Shown here: positions 7,409 to 14,680 of the stretch, in pieces | How positions within the stretch are numbered: position 1 is the first letter of the stretch | Layout: each line of letters starts with the position of its first letter | Virus record (IMG/VR): IMGVR_UViG_3300010354_000742 | Span: 1 to 22,351 of that record | Strand: one strand, 5' to 3' | DNA length: 22,351 nucleotides | Source: a virus | Program-made: the position numbers and the translations under genes | The notes under the pieces: generated by a model | What the model was told of the DNA's origin: nothing | Seen by the model: the letters and a program-made list of their open reading frames with translations, nothing else | The model's database searches: none

Positions 7409-8988
7409 TCGGCGTTACGGCCAGATCGCAGTGGTGTCGGCAGCGTCTGGCTGCTAAGCGATTCCCCCTGGCCGGCGTTCTGGAATGCCATGTCAGGCCC
7501 AGCAGCCGCTAAACGCTCCATCACCTGTTGCTCCGCCAACCGCTCAGCCGTCAAGCTCAGCTCCTCCTCCAAATCCACGTTGGGCGGCAGCACCTCACCG
7601 TCCTGCAACACCTTCAGCAGCGTCTGCTGGCTGATCGCGTTCTGCATGTAGAGCTGCAGCAATGCCGTCACCTCATTGCCGGTCAGCATCCGGTTGTCGT
7701 AATCCCTCGGGATCATCACGGTCGGTGGGTCGATACCCACGTACTGCGATGCCAGCTCGAACATCTGCGAAAGGCTGCGCTCCAGATCAATCGAGATGAT
7801 TGCCATGATCGAATCACTGTCGATTCGATCCATACGACGCGCTTCTGCTGCCGCGTTCGTCAGGTTCTGAGATGTGAGCGTGTTGATGCCCAGTCGGCTG
7901 ATCTGATCCTCCAGCGCCTGCAGGCACTTCAACTGACTGTCGAACGCATCGCTGGTGGGCTGCACCCACTCCGCACCGCCATCCACCGGCATCAACAACG
8001 CCGTGTTGACGCTGATTCCCACTGGGCTATCAGTGTCTGGGTCGAAGCCACGCATCACCAGCATCGGGTTGGCACCGACGTGAATTGAGTGGTGGTAGTC
8101 GCAGAACCGCTGCGCATACGCGATGTTCAGCTGCGCTACCTCCAGTAGGGGAGGTGTGCTCATCAAGTTGCCGGTGCGGTTTGCATAGACCGTCACCAGC
8201 GGGATGCGGTCAACACTCGTGCTCCCGCTATCAACCAGCTCCCATTGCTTCGGCAGCGGCACGCTGCGCAGATTGGTAGGCCGGCTCAGCAGCGGGGCAG
8301 AACGCCAAATCTCATAGCCGCCTGGCGTCAACACTCGGATCTGATCAACCAGCTCTTCGCCATAAGGCCCCTTGGGCGACACCACCTGCTCGCGGATACG
8401 CACTTGGGCAAGATCGCTGCTCGCGCTGTCATTGCTGGTGCGCCACCCCAAGATCTGCCTGGGATGCACTGGCACTAGGTAGGGGCGCTGCCCAAGACGA
8501 CGCTCCTCCGCCAAGGTCCTCGGTGCCGTGTCAGCCGCAAAGTCGACGATGGTGCTGCCATGCCCGTACAGCAACGCCGTTACCAGCTGACGCCTGGCGT
8601 ACTCATTCAGCGTCGTGCCGTCACCAGTGACGTTCTGCGCCCACTCGCTCCAATAGGCATCACCCTCTATGGTGATCCCCTTGCGCAAGATGATCCCCGC
8701 TGCCTGTGAGGCCAAGCGGTTCAAAAACGGGGGCAACGTCGCGTGAAAAATTCGACGCTGATAGCTGTCGTCCTGCTCGGATGGCTCCTGGGGCACCAAA
8801 CGACGACTGTTCGCACGTAGTCCGTTGGTGCCTTCTAAACAGGTGTCAATCGGATCCCAGTGCGGCTGCATGGCCAGCACTGCACTACTAACAACGCTTG
8901 GATCATCCAAGTCGCTGCTGGCGGGCATCGCGCCAACAACCACGCTGGTGTTCAGCGGTGGATAGCTGCTGTTGTTGGCTACGGCCAC
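7405..8988 (-). CDS. portal protein (DUF4055-type), 527 aa
   Basis: GTG start at 8988 (MAVANNSSYPPLN). Length fits a portal. Recognisable parts are the N-terminal SYQRRIFHATLPPFLNRLAS and a central PLVTVYANRTGNLMSTPPLL followed by AQLNIAYAQRFCDYHHSIHV. The ending has AEARRMDRIDSDSIMAIISI and ALLQLYMQNAISQQTLLKVL. This matches the DUF4055 portal-like family. The product forms the dodecameric ring through which DNA enters and exits the head. It overlaps the MuF-like gene by 4 bases and follows a 111-aa gene. Confidence 0.88.
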   Translation of the reverse strand: MAVANNSSYPPLNTSVVVGAMPASSDLDDPSVVSSAVLAMQPHWDPIDTCLEGTNGLRANSRRLVPQEPSEQDDSYQRRIFHATLPPFLNRLASQAAGIILRKGITIEGDAYWSEWAQNVTGDGTTLNEYARRQLVTALLYGHGSTIVDFAADTAPRTLAEERRLGQRPYLVPVHPRQILGWRTSNDSASSDLAQVRIREQVVSPKGPYGEELVDQIRVLTPGGYEIWRSAPLLSRPTNLRSVPLPKQWELVDSGSTSVDRIPLVTVYANRTGNLMSTPPLLEVAQLNIAYAQRFCDYHHSIHVGANPMLVMRGFDPDTDSPVGISVNTALLMPVDGGAEWVQPTSDAFDSQLKCLQALEDQISRLGINTLTSQNLTNAAAEARRMDRIDSDSIMAIISIDLERSLSQMFELASQYVGIDPPTVMIPRDYDNRMLTGNEVTALLQLYMQNAISQQTLLKVLQDGEVLPPNVDLEEELSLTAERLAEQQVMERLAAAGPDMAFQNAGQGESLSSQTLPTPLRSGRNAE

Positions 8989-9022
8989 GTCACGCTTACG
9001 TCTTTACCGAGGTTTCCGGTGC

Positions 9023-9358
9023 TCACAACACCGTCCTCGTCTGGTAATTCGGGTCGCTTTCATCCAATGCGTGGACTTCAGGCCCGAATCCCGTCGCCAA
9101 TAGCTCCTCGCTCATCCCCTCCTCGACAGGCTTCGCCTTCTTGGCGGCGTCCGCTGCCTCCAATGAGGCGATCCAGCTGTCAAATGCCTCACGCGATGGG
9201 ATCTTGGCCGGTAGCTTCAACCACTTGCGCACCTCCTTTGGACACCGCAGAAACACCGAAGCGTTGTTCCCATACACGATGTAAAACCTCCCGTTCCAGT
9301 CCCTGCCGGTCTCGATGACGGTGTGCTGGGAGAGGTGAAGGCGTTCGCGTTTTGCCAA
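9023..9358 (-). CDS. unrecognised 111-aa protein before portal
   Basis: TTG at 9358 is the only usable start before an in-frame stop at 9374-9376. The protein opens MAKRERLHLSQHTVIETGRD and has a central KEVRKWLKLPAKIPSREAFD segment (possible short DNA-binding or helical part) and an acidic C-terminus. I recognise no family. It sits between the large terminase and portal genes in the same direction, so it is probably part of the packaging-head operon. The HNH gene separates it from terL. A perfect palindrome lies 11 bases upstream of its start. Confidence 0.65.
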   Translation of the reverse strand: MAKRERLHLSQHTVIETGRDWNGRFYIVYGNNASVFLRCPKEVRKWLKLPAKIPSREAFDSWIASLEAADAAKKAKPVEEGMSEELLATGFGPEVHALDESDPNYQTRTVL

Positions 9359-9368
9359 ATCCCAAAGG

Positions 9369-9382
9369 CGTACTTAAGTACG
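9369..9382. promoter_or_regulatory. 14-bp perfect palindrome CGTACTTAAGTACG
   Basis: A perfect 14-base palindrome 10 bases upstream of the TTG start of the 111-aa gene and 74 bases upstream of the rightward HNH gene. It belongs to the CTTA/TAAG palindrome family that recurs at other gene starts here, so it is a candidate operator. Confidence 0.5.
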
Positions 9383-9456
9383 ATAGCCCTTGGTAAAGTG
9401 AGGGCGCCAGCGGGTTGCCTCCCCTGGCGCGTGACCAACTCACCTAAGCTGAGCTG

Positions 9457-9993
9457 ATGCAGGAAGTATGGCGTCCCGTCGTCGGATACGAGGGGCTCTA
9501 TGAAGTCTCTGACCAAGGCAGGGTGCGAAGCCTTGACCGAGCCGTTGTGCAGTTAAACAGGGGAGGCAACTGCACCCGCCTGTACAAGGGAAAGTTGCTC
9601 CGGCTTGTGGCCACGGCTAAGGGCTACATGACCGTGTGCTTGTCAAAAGCCGGAAAGCACAGAACCGTCAAGACCCACCGGCTGGTTCTAGAAGCGTTCG
9701 TAGGAGGGCCTGCTCCGGGGCAGGTGTGCCGGCACGGACCTCTGGGCGTTCGGTGCAACGCACTGAATAACCTTTCTTATGGAACTCAGCAGGAGAACAT
9801 CAATGACCGAAGGCGTGATGGCACAGATGTGACTGGAACCCGAAATCCCAAAGCCAAGCTGACAGAAGCCCAAGTGAGTGAAATACGAGCTAGCAGGAAG
9901 ATGGGTACTGAACTCTCAAAAGAGTATGGAGTAAGTAAAAGTGCTATATACGCTATAAAAAGTAGTACCTCGTGGCGTAATCTTCTTCAGTAG
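9457..9993 (+). CDS. NUMOD4-HNH homing-type endonuclease, 178 aa
   Basis: ATG at 9457; no clear ribosome site. Residues 2-28 (EVWRPVVGYEGLYEVSDQGR) are a NUMOD4 motif. Residues about 72-120 are the HNH part: THRLVLEAFVGGP, His93 in CRHGPLG, Asn101/104/105 in NALNNLSYGT, then QQENINDR. Residues 130-175 (NPKAKLTEAQVSEIRASRK and on) are a DNA-binding helix-turn-helix tail. Such enzymes cut DNA and often spread as free-standing homing endonucleases, though HNH proteins beside terminase can also aid packaging. It runs against the flanking leftward genes and its stop overlaps the large terminase stop tail-to-tail by 7 bases. The last 120 bases are visibly more AT-rich than its neighbours, suggesting acquisition. 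Confidence 0.9.
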   Translation: MQEVWRPVVGYEGLYEVSDQGRVRSLDRAVVQLNRGGNCTRLYKGKLLRLVATAKGYMTVCLSKAGKHRTVKTHRLVLEAFVGGPAPGQVCRHGPLGVRCNALNNLSYGTQQENINDRRRDGTDVTGTRNPKAKLTEAQVSEIRASRKMGTELSKEYGVSKSAIYAIKSSTSWRNLLQ

Positions 9994-11342
9994 ACCCTGA
10001 ACTTTGAACCGCCTGTGGCCCACCGACGCAGTGGGGCGAGGTAGGACACGGCGTAACCCAAGGCATCCACGGGACCTGAGATGTCGTCCAAGCCCCCGAC
10101 CCCCTTCTCAGGCTTGCCGCTCTTGTCGTAAGTCTGCTGCTCCAAGGACTTAATCAGGTACTTGCAGCGGTTGTGAACCTTCATCCGATCCGCCAGCAGC
10201 AAGACGTTTACGCAGTTGACTCGATCACTGATCTGCGGGTTCGCGGACTGCACCTTGAGCTGGAACCCACCCTTACGAAGGAGCGACAGGTCGGATTCAC
10301 TGGCGTTGGTGGTGGTGCGCTGGCGAGAGGCCGCGTCAGGTATGACCACAAGATTCCCCGCCTCTAGCTGGACGGGGTAGGTCTCCTTGAGCAAGCGCAC
10401 CAAGGCAGGAGTGTCCTTCGGATGGTGCTCAGCGACAACGTGGAACTCATCGCCCCTGCGCACAATCACCTCGGTAAAACACGCCGAAACGTTGAAGTCA
10501 ACCCCGATAAGCAAGCGGTCTGTCTCAAGAATCTCCGTGTCGCACCAATGACGATCTCGGCAGAAGGGATGGTAGACCGTCGTATTTGCAAGGTTTGTGA
10601 ACTCACCTTGGATGTAGCTGGCAATTAACTGGTTGTCGTAGTTCTGGTAGAGCGATTCGACAAAACCCTTGGGGAGGTGGGGGTTGTCGGTGGTCGCAGC
10701 GCGTATCAAACGGCGGTCGTCGTTGTCACCCTCTTCAACGAAGGTGCGGTACATGTATTTATAGCCTTCTGGCGTGGAGGCAAGTGCCAACTGGGGTTTC
10801 TTGCCGCCACGCAGACGGGCTAGCATCATCTCGGCGGCTTTCTTTGATACCTCCTGCGAAGATGTGTCGATCTCATCGGCCAGGCAGAAGCTTAAGTTCT
10901 GGCCCCTGATTCTATTAAATGTCTCGGTTGCTCGACAGATAAGGGTTACGGGGCCGTTTGAAAGATGTAGGATGTACTCCGGCTGGGGAGACACGCGGAA
11001 GTCGTACTCAATCTTAAATTGTTCGAGAAACTCGTCGAAGGAGCGCATCCAAACGTCCCGCAACATGATGTTGGTGGGCTCGAAGACTGCGGCGGTGGTG
11101 TTTGGGTTATCGAGACCAAGAAATATGGCCTTCGCGCACAACGCAAAGGTCTTGCCAGCGCCGAATCCGGCGCAATAACCGAGGATCTTGTGCTCGGTGT
11201 CGTCGACAAACTCCTTTTGAGGGGGGAGTAGGGCGTCGTAAATGCGGCTGCGCAGTGATTCGTAGCTCTCCGTGCAGCGGGTGCTGGTGCGTTGCGGGGG
11301 CTCCAGGACGTTGCCGCCGGCGATCACGCTCAGAATCGACAC
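9987..11342 (-). CDS. terL: terminase large subunit, 451 aa
   Basis: GTG start at 11342 (MSILSVIAGGNVLEPPQ). The ATPase domain has Walker A at about residues 58-65 (AGFGAGKT) and Walker B with the catalytic Glu at about 153-158 (CLADEID). The RNase H-like nuclease begins near residue 282 (LIGVDFNVSACFTEVIVRR), and the C-terminus has GLDDISGPVDALGYAVSYLA, where Asp residues of the nuclease are expected. The enzyme is the motor and nuclease that packages DNA into the prohead through the portal. The small subunit gene lies 600 bases upstream instead of adjacent. Confidence 0.93.
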   Translation of the reverse strand: MSILSVIAGGNVLEPPQRTSTRCTESYESLRSRIYDALLPPQKEFVDDTEHKILGYCAGFGAGKTFALCAKAIFLGLDNPNTTAAVFEPTNIMLRDVWMRSFDEFLEQFKIEYDFRVSPQPEYILHLSNGPVTLICRATETFNRIRGQNLSFCLADEIDTSSQEVSKKAAEMMLARLRGGKKPQLALASTPEGYKYMYRTFVEEGDNDDRRLIRAATTDNPHLPKGFVESLYQNYDNQLIASYIQGEFTNLANTTVYHPFCRDRHWCDTEILETDRLLIGVDFNVSACFTEVIVRRGDEFHVVAEHHPKDTPALVRLLKETYPVQLEAGNLVVIPDAASRQRTTTNASESDLSLLRKGGFQLKVQSANPQISDRVNCVNVLLLADRMKVHNRCKYLIKSLEQQTYDKSGKPEKGVGGLDDISGPVDALGYAVSYLAPLRRWATGGSKFRVY

Positions 11343-11357
11343 GTTCTCGCCAAGGAA

Positions 11358-11378
11358 CTACTTACTCAGGTTACTAAG
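11358..11378. promoter_or_regulatory. CTTA...TAAG element before terL
   Basis: CTTACTCAGGTTACTAAG lies between the terminator-like hairpin and the terL start, 16 bases upstream of the GTG. Its TTACTCAGGT core closely matches CCTACTCAGGTAAG at 19129-19142 before the ribbon-helix-helix gene. It is a candidate operator or promoter element; no clear -10/-35 pair is seen. Confidence 0.35.
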
Positions 11379-11382
11379 CCCC

Positions 11383-11413
11383 AAAAGAAAAGCCCCCGCT
11401 CTCCAACGAGGGC
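11383..11413 (-). terminator. leftward rho-independent terminator upstream of terL
   Basis: Read leftward, GCCCTCGT and GCGGGGGC form an 8-bp stem (two G-U pairs) with a 6-base loop, followed by TTTTCTTTT. It would stop transcripts coming from the small terminase and the non-coding block before terL, implying that terL has its own promoter or that read-through is controlled. Confidence 0.6.
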
Positions 11414-11472
11414 CTCGTCCCCTTGGTCACATCCACCCGTTGGATGCACCCCACCTTACCTAGGTCGTCAAT

Positions 11473-11515
11473 GGGGGCAGGGGGAGGTGGGGGTAGGGAC
11501 CTTGGGGGTAGGGGG
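11473..11515 (+). repeat. G-run cluster, G-quadruplex-prone
   Basis: Six runs of 3-5 G separated by 2-5 bases lie on the plus strand (for example GGGGGTAGGG), so the leftward mRNA would be C-rich here. It is the densest G-run cluster in the window and lies in the non-coding block upstream of terL. Confidence 0.65.
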
Positions 11516-11521
11516 CACTGA

Positions 11522-11598
11522 CGTAGGGGTAATTAGAGTGTTAGATGTGACGTAAGGGTGTTATTGAGCTTGGGGGTTACTGGCGTAAGGGTGTTATT
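11522..11598. repeat. three CGTARGGGT direct repeats
   Basis: CGTAGGGGTAATTAG at 11522, then CGTAAGGGTGTTATT at 11551 and again at 11584, spaced 29 and 33 bases. Read on the minus strand they give ACCCTTACG, related to the C-rich leaders of the rightward gene set. Confidence 0.6.
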
Positions 11599-11945
11599 TG
11601 GGGTGGTTCGATGTGGGAGGCGCGGGGTATGTCCCTGTGCCCTGAGCTCATCACCGTGGGGGTAGGGCTGCGGCACCCGGTACGGGGGGCATTTGCTCCA
11701 TTAGTGACAACCACTAGTGGGGTTGATGCTCACCTAGCGGGTGCAATCCTGCCCCTACCCCTGACGGGGGTGTGCGATATGTGAGAGACCTTAGCGCTGG
11801 TGAGTTTGGCCGGATTAAAGGCGCGATACCACCGGCCGGATGTGGTGAGCCTGCCTTGTTGGTAGGTGTGGCTGCCCGCCTCGGTGTTGTTACCGGCTGG
11901 CGTTAGCGGGTGTTACCACCGGCAAGTGTCGCCCTGGTGCGCGGG

Positions 11946-12275
11946 TTACTTGGGTGCGTCGGCGCCTACGGTGCGCAGGATTGCACAAGCGGCACCAACG
12001 GCTGCGCTGTATTGGCGCTCCTTGGTGGCGAGGTCTGCGATGTGTTCAAGCCTTGCGAGCTGACGCGCGACAAACTCCTCGCGCCTTTGGTTGAACGTGG
12101 CCGCGATTCGCTCGGTTGCTTTCTTTATGTAGGTGTCAATCATGCGATCAGATACCCCCCACCCCTCCTCGGAAGCGAATCGGATTATCCGCCAACGGGC
12201 TGCCCCTTGGCTCAAAAGCTCTTCAACAGCCGAGATGCGCTGTTCGAACTGCGCTTTTGTTCCTTTGACGGCCAC
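11946..12275 (-). CDS. terminase small subunit-like protein, 109 aa
   Basis: GTG start at 12275 (MAVKGTKAQFEQRISAVEEL). Residues 14-53 form a helix-turn-helix of small-terminase style (RWRIIRFASEEGWGVSDRMI, then DTYIKKA). A helical tail follows (ARLEHIADLATKERQYSAAV), as in DNA-recognising small subunits that bind the packaging site and recruit the large subunit. It is in the same direction as terL but separated by a 600-base gene-free block. The 142-aa protein at 14917-15345 has a similar architecture, so which of the two is the packaging subunit is not certain. A simple phage HTH regulator is the alternative. Confidence 0.65.
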   Translation of the reverse strand: MAVKGTKAQFEQRISAVEELLSQGAARWRIIRFASEEGWGVSDRMIDTYIKKATERIAATFNQRREEFVARQLARLEHIADLATKERQYSAAVGAACAILRTVGADAPK

Positions 12276-12409
12276 CGACCCTTACATAAGTTATTCTGAC
12301 CCTAGTTTGCCCGGATTGGTCGCCCTGGTGGGTTTACGACCGCAACTTACGTAAGGCACAATGGAGTTAAGGCCCGTAAGGGTCTGACCTTTACCCCTAC
12401 CCCTCCTCT
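12276..12409. promoter_or_regulatory. divergent control region with two CTTAC-type palindromes
   Basis: This region separates the leftward small-terminase gene from the rightward accessory genes. CTTACATAAG (12281-12290, one central mismatch) abuts the leftward start, and CTTACGTAAG (12346-12355, perfect) lies on the rightward side. A possible 8-codon leader ORF (12361-12387) contains a weak hairpin GGCCC-gtaa-GGGTC without a T run, followed by the first C-rich leader. No convincing -35/-10 pair was found; the palindromes are likely operators. Confidence 0.5.
12384..12409 (+). repeat. C-rich leader copy 1
   Basis: TTACCCCTACCCCTCC directly before the ATG at 12410. It is a short form of the leader found before four further genes; it lacks the upstream stop codon and the CCCAACC part. 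Confidence 0.6.
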
Positions 12410-12703
12410 ATGGAACCCGTTTCAACTCTGACCCTTGTAGACGGCGTGTGGGTCGCGCCTAATGGCCAGACCTTTGCCCCGGACAGCGAGGGTGTTGTAC
12501 TGATTCCTGCCGGTGCGATCAGCGCCGACTCGTTTGAGATTTACCCCCACACCGAATCGGTGGTGCTGTATTTGTACCCCTTCAGCACTTACATTTGTGA
12601 GCTGGACTGCGGCGGCTTTTACCTCCAGCTGGAGAACTGCGAGCACGAGTCAGCAGAACTGGCTGAGCTGGCCGCGATTCTTGAGGAGTGGTTGGCCGAA
12701 TGA
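12410..12703 (+). CDS. unrecognised acidic 97-aa protein
   Basis: ATG at 12410 follows the C-rich leader. The protein opens MEPVSTLTLVDGVWVAPNGQ and has a middle with alternating hydrophobic and aromatic residues (VVLYLYPFSTYICELDCGGF). Its C-terminus is strongly acidic (ENCEHESAELAELAAILEEW). There is no signal peptide or membrane helix. First gene of the rightward set; its stop overlaps the next start (ATGA). Small acidic phage proteins sometimes mimic DNA and block host nucleases, but nothing here proves such a role, and I recognise no family. Confidence 0.65.
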   Translation: MEPVSTLTLVDGVWVAPNGQTFAPDSEGVVLIPAGAISADSFEIYPHTESVVLYLYPFSTYICELDCGGFYLQLENCEHESAELAELAAILEEWLAE

Positions 12704-12867
12704 TCCGCTCTGCCTTTTGCTTTGCCGCTGCCTGCGGCCTTTATGTGCTTGGCACTGCTGGCTGCCTCGTTACTACTGCTGCGATTGCCAAGCATCTTGA
12801 GATCACCGGCTGCCGCTCTGAGGCTCGCCTAGCGGGTTTGGACCCGTCCTATTGCGAGCATCGCTAA
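12700..12867 (+). CDS. small Cys-rich membrane or secreted peptide, 55 aa
   Basis: The ATG at 12700 overlaps the previous stop by 4 bases, a coupled arrangement. Residues 1-30 (MIRSAFCFAAACGLYVLGTA and on) form a hydrophobic segment that could be a membrane anchor or signal peptide. The remainder (KHLEITGCRSEARLAGLDPS) is polar with two more Cys. No family recognised. Its TAA begins the second copy of the C-rich leader. Topology and role are unknown. Confidence 0.55.
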   Translation: MIRSAFCFAAACGLYVLGTAGCLVTTAAIAKHLEITGCRSEARLAGLDPSYCEHR

Positions 12868-12905
12868 CCCAACCTCGTTACCCCTTACCCCTACCCCTTC
12901 TCATC
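12865..12905 (+). repeat. C-rich leader copy 2
   Basis: It begins with the TAA stop of the 55-aa gene: TAACCCAACCTCGTTACCCC, then TTACCCCTACCCCTTCT, then ATG at 12906. The C runs would give G-runs on the template strand. Confidence 0.75.
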
Positions 12906-13181
12906 ATGCAATCCCCAGAACACTACTTGCCCGGTTTGCTGGTGCGTTATCGCGGCGCAACTGACACGCGAGGCAGCCGCTGGGTTGCCACTCTCACCCG
13001 TGGTGCTGGCCCGGATTGGAAGCTGAGCGCCACGGTTCCCTATCAGTCCGGCCCGGATGCGGCAGCCGCTGCGGTGGTGGCCAAATTCAATACAAAGCAC
13101 GCCACCAGCTGGCGGGTCGATCCCACTGCGCTCTCGTTAGACGGTGGTGCTCTGTACGGGTACGGCTGTTTGTGCAATTAA
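12906..13181 (+). CDS. conserved small phage protein of unknown function, 91 aa
   Basis: The ATG at 12906 was chosen because it directly follows the C-rich leader; an upstream ATG at 12852 would overlap the previous gene. The core VRYRGATDTRGSRWVATLTR, followed by an Ala-rich helix (AAAAAVVAKFNTKH) and a closing aromatic strand (GGALYGYGCL), resembles a small phage protein type with a TNTRGSRxxA motif seen near DNA metabolism genes in many phages. That is from memory and gives no function. It is the second leader-preceded gene of the rightward set. Confidence 0.65.
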   Translation: MQSPEHYLPGLLVRYRGATDTRGSRWVATLTRGAGPDWKLSATVPYQSGPDAAAAAVVAKFNTKHATSWRVDPTALSLDGGALYGYGCLCN

Positions 13182-13213
13182 CCCAACCCCGCCAACTTTT
13201 CCTCCTTTTGATC
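13179..13213 (+). repeat. C-rich leader copy 3 (diverged)
   Basis: TAACCCAACCCCGCCAAC, with the stop codon of the 91-aa gene at its start. It then diverges into a pyrimidine-rich TTTTCCTCCTTTT before ATG at 13214. The first 13 bases match copy 5 exactly; the TTACCCC part is lost. Confidence 0.7.
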
Positions 13214-13933
13214 ATGGCCAAGACCGTTACCCTTACCACTGCTACAGGTTCCCGCACCGTTCCGGCGGTGTGGGTTGGTGATCACCTAGCGGTGCATCGG
13301 CCGCTTGATAGCAAGGAACCCAGCGGCCTTAGCAAGCTCCCGCGCTGGTGGGTGATCAGCCACACGGCAACCGGCTATAGCGCTTCCGGTGGGATTGATG
13401 CTGCGCAACGGGATGTGATCGCACTGGCCCGCTTGTGGGATGGTGCGTTTGCAAGCGTCACCGCTGCAGGCGATGCCAAGGGCTGGAAGTGGCGCGACCG
13501 CTGGGCGGATGATGTTCGCCGGTTGGGTTACGGCAGACCTGTTGTTGGCCCGCGTGATCTGACCCCCCTAGAGGAATTGAACAGCGCTGGCACAGCTGGT
13601 GAGGTTGAGCAGGCCGTGCGGCGGGCTATGGGTTACAGCCCGATTGAAGAACCGGAAGCATCCGAACAGTTTCCGGCTGAGGTCACCAAACGCAAGGCCG
13701 GCCACGGTGCGATCCGGCGTAACCCTGAGAGCCAAGAACTGGAATTCTGGTGGCTGCCACAAGGCGGTAACTATCCCGATTCTGAAGCGTTCGCTCTGGC
13801 CGCTTGGTATCCGATCCCTGCCGCTTGTGATGTTGAGGGCTGGTGCCTTGGTTCCGTTGCCGAAACCCCCTGCGGCGATTCTGTGGAACCTGATCACCCG
13901 GACGCATGGCCGCGCTTGCTTGGCCTGATCTAA
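13214..13933 (+). CDS. unrecognised 239-aa protein
   Basis: The ATG at 13214 is set by the leader position; upstream in-frame codons overlap the 91-aa gene. The N-terminal half is rich in Trp (LPRWWVISHTATGYSASGGI; GWKWRDRWADDVRRLGYGRP). After a linker with many Glu/Pro, the C-terminal half (AGHGAIRRNPESQELEFWWL; ACDVEGWCLG) is again aromatic. No membrane segment, signal peptide or nucleotide-binding motif is seen. I recognise no family. It is in the same transcription unit as the GP88-like protein. Confidence 0.65.
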   Translation: MAKTVTLTTATGSRTVPAVWVGDHLAVHRPLDSKEPSGLSKLPRWWVISHTATGYSASGGIDAAQRDVIALARLWDGAFASVTAAGDAKGWKWRDRWADDVRRLGYGRPVVGPRDLTPLEELNSAGTAGEVEQAVRRAMGYSPIEEPEASEQFPAEVTKRKAGHGAIRRNPESQELEFWWLPQGGNYPDSEAFALAAWYPIPAACDVEGWCLGSVAETPCGDSVEPDHPDAWPRLLGLI

Positions 13934-13978
13934 CCGAACCCCGTTACCACTAACCGTTACCCCTACCCCTTTTAATCA
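13931..13978 (+). repeat. C-rich leader copy 4
   Basis: TAACCGAACCCCGTTACCAC, then TAACCGTTACCCCTACCCC and TTTT, with ATG at 13979. The TAA is the stop codon of the preceding 239-aa gene. Confidence 0.75.
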
Positions 13979-14680
13979 ATGGCAACCCCTACCCTCTCTG
14001 GCCGCTTGCGGTTCCACTTGACGGTGCGCAGCAGTAACGCAAAAACCGGCCCGATCCCGGTTTCCACCAGTAGCCGCGCAACCTGCCCCGATTCCTGCCC
14101 CTTTAAGCGGAACGGCTGCTATGGCGACGGTGGGCCGCTTGCGATTCACTGGCAGGCCGTTACTGATGGTGAGCGCGGCAACCCTTGGAAGGAATTCTTG
14201 GCCGCAATTGAAGCGCTACCAGCTGGCCAGATCTGGCGCCACAATCAAGCTGGCGACCTTTGGAAGCCGGGAACCCTTACGGGTCGCACCGCCTTAAATC
14301 AGCTGGTGGAATCGAACCGGGGCAAGCGCGGCTATACCTACAGCCACCACAAACGGACCCCTGCAACAGTTGCCGCTTTTAAGGCTGCAACCGCAAACGG
14401 TTTCACCGTTAACGCCAGCTGCGAAACCGTAGCCGGCGCTGATCACGCAATTGCGCAAGGGTTGCGGGCGGTGTTCGTGGTTCCCTCTACCGAAACCCGC
14501 ACGGCGTGGGATACCCCGGACGGCAACCGGGCGGTGCTTTGTCCAGCGCAACGTATCGACGGTCTGACCTGTGAGAAGTGCCGCCTATGTCAGTCCCGGC
14601 CGCAGAACGTAGCCGTTGCTTTTAAGGCTCACGGTTCCGGCCGTAAGCGGATTGAAGCGGTTCTCTCTGCACTTGCCTAA
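13979..14680 (+). CDS. Cys-rich phage protein, GP88/DUF7227-like, 233 aa
   Basis: ATG at 13979. The protein shows the hallmarks of a widespread phage family known to me as GP88 or DUF7227-like. These are KTGPIPVSTSSRATCPDSCP near residues 22-41, CYGDGGPLAIHW, a RHNQAGD block (87-93), GYTYSHHK (118-125), and a C-terminal CPAQ...TCEKCRLCQ cluster. Cys residues lie at about 36, 40, 47, 148, 188, 198, 201 and 204, so a zinc or iron-sulfur site is likely. The family's biochemical function is, as far as I know, undetermined. It is the largest conserved member of the rightward accessory set. Confidence 0.7.
   Translation: MATPTLSGRLRFHLTVRSSNAKTGPIPVSTSSRATCPDSCPFKRNGCYGDGGPLAIHWQAVTDGERGNPWKEFLAAIEALPAGQIWRHNQAGDLWKPGTLTGRTALNQLVESNRGKRGYTYSHHKRTPATVAAFKAATANGFTVNASCETVAGADHAIAQGLRAVFVVPSTETRTAWDTPDGNRAVLCPAQRIDGLTCEKCRLCQSRPQNVAVAFKAHGSGRKRIEAVLSALA

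Larger units (their letters stand above)
11414..11945. other. gene-free block between small and large terminase genes
   Basis: No credible gene is seen on either strand. Contents: six closely spaced plus-strand G runs at 11473-11515 (G-quadruplex-prone, C-rich on the leftward coding strand); three related words at 11522-11536, 11551-11565 and 11584-11598, the last two identical (CGTAAGGGTGTTATT); ACCTAGGT at 11458-11465; the palindrome CCACTAGTGG at 11711-11720; a small hairpin ACCCC/GGGGT near 11757-11771; and further inverted repeats around 11826-11925. Its place beside the terminase genes makes a pac or cos packaging site possible; this is inference. Confidence 0.6.

Noticed and set aside
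11292-11555. Rightward frames over the terL start and the G-run block
   Set aside because: Low-complexity Gly/Val translation of G-runs, antisense to the terL start.
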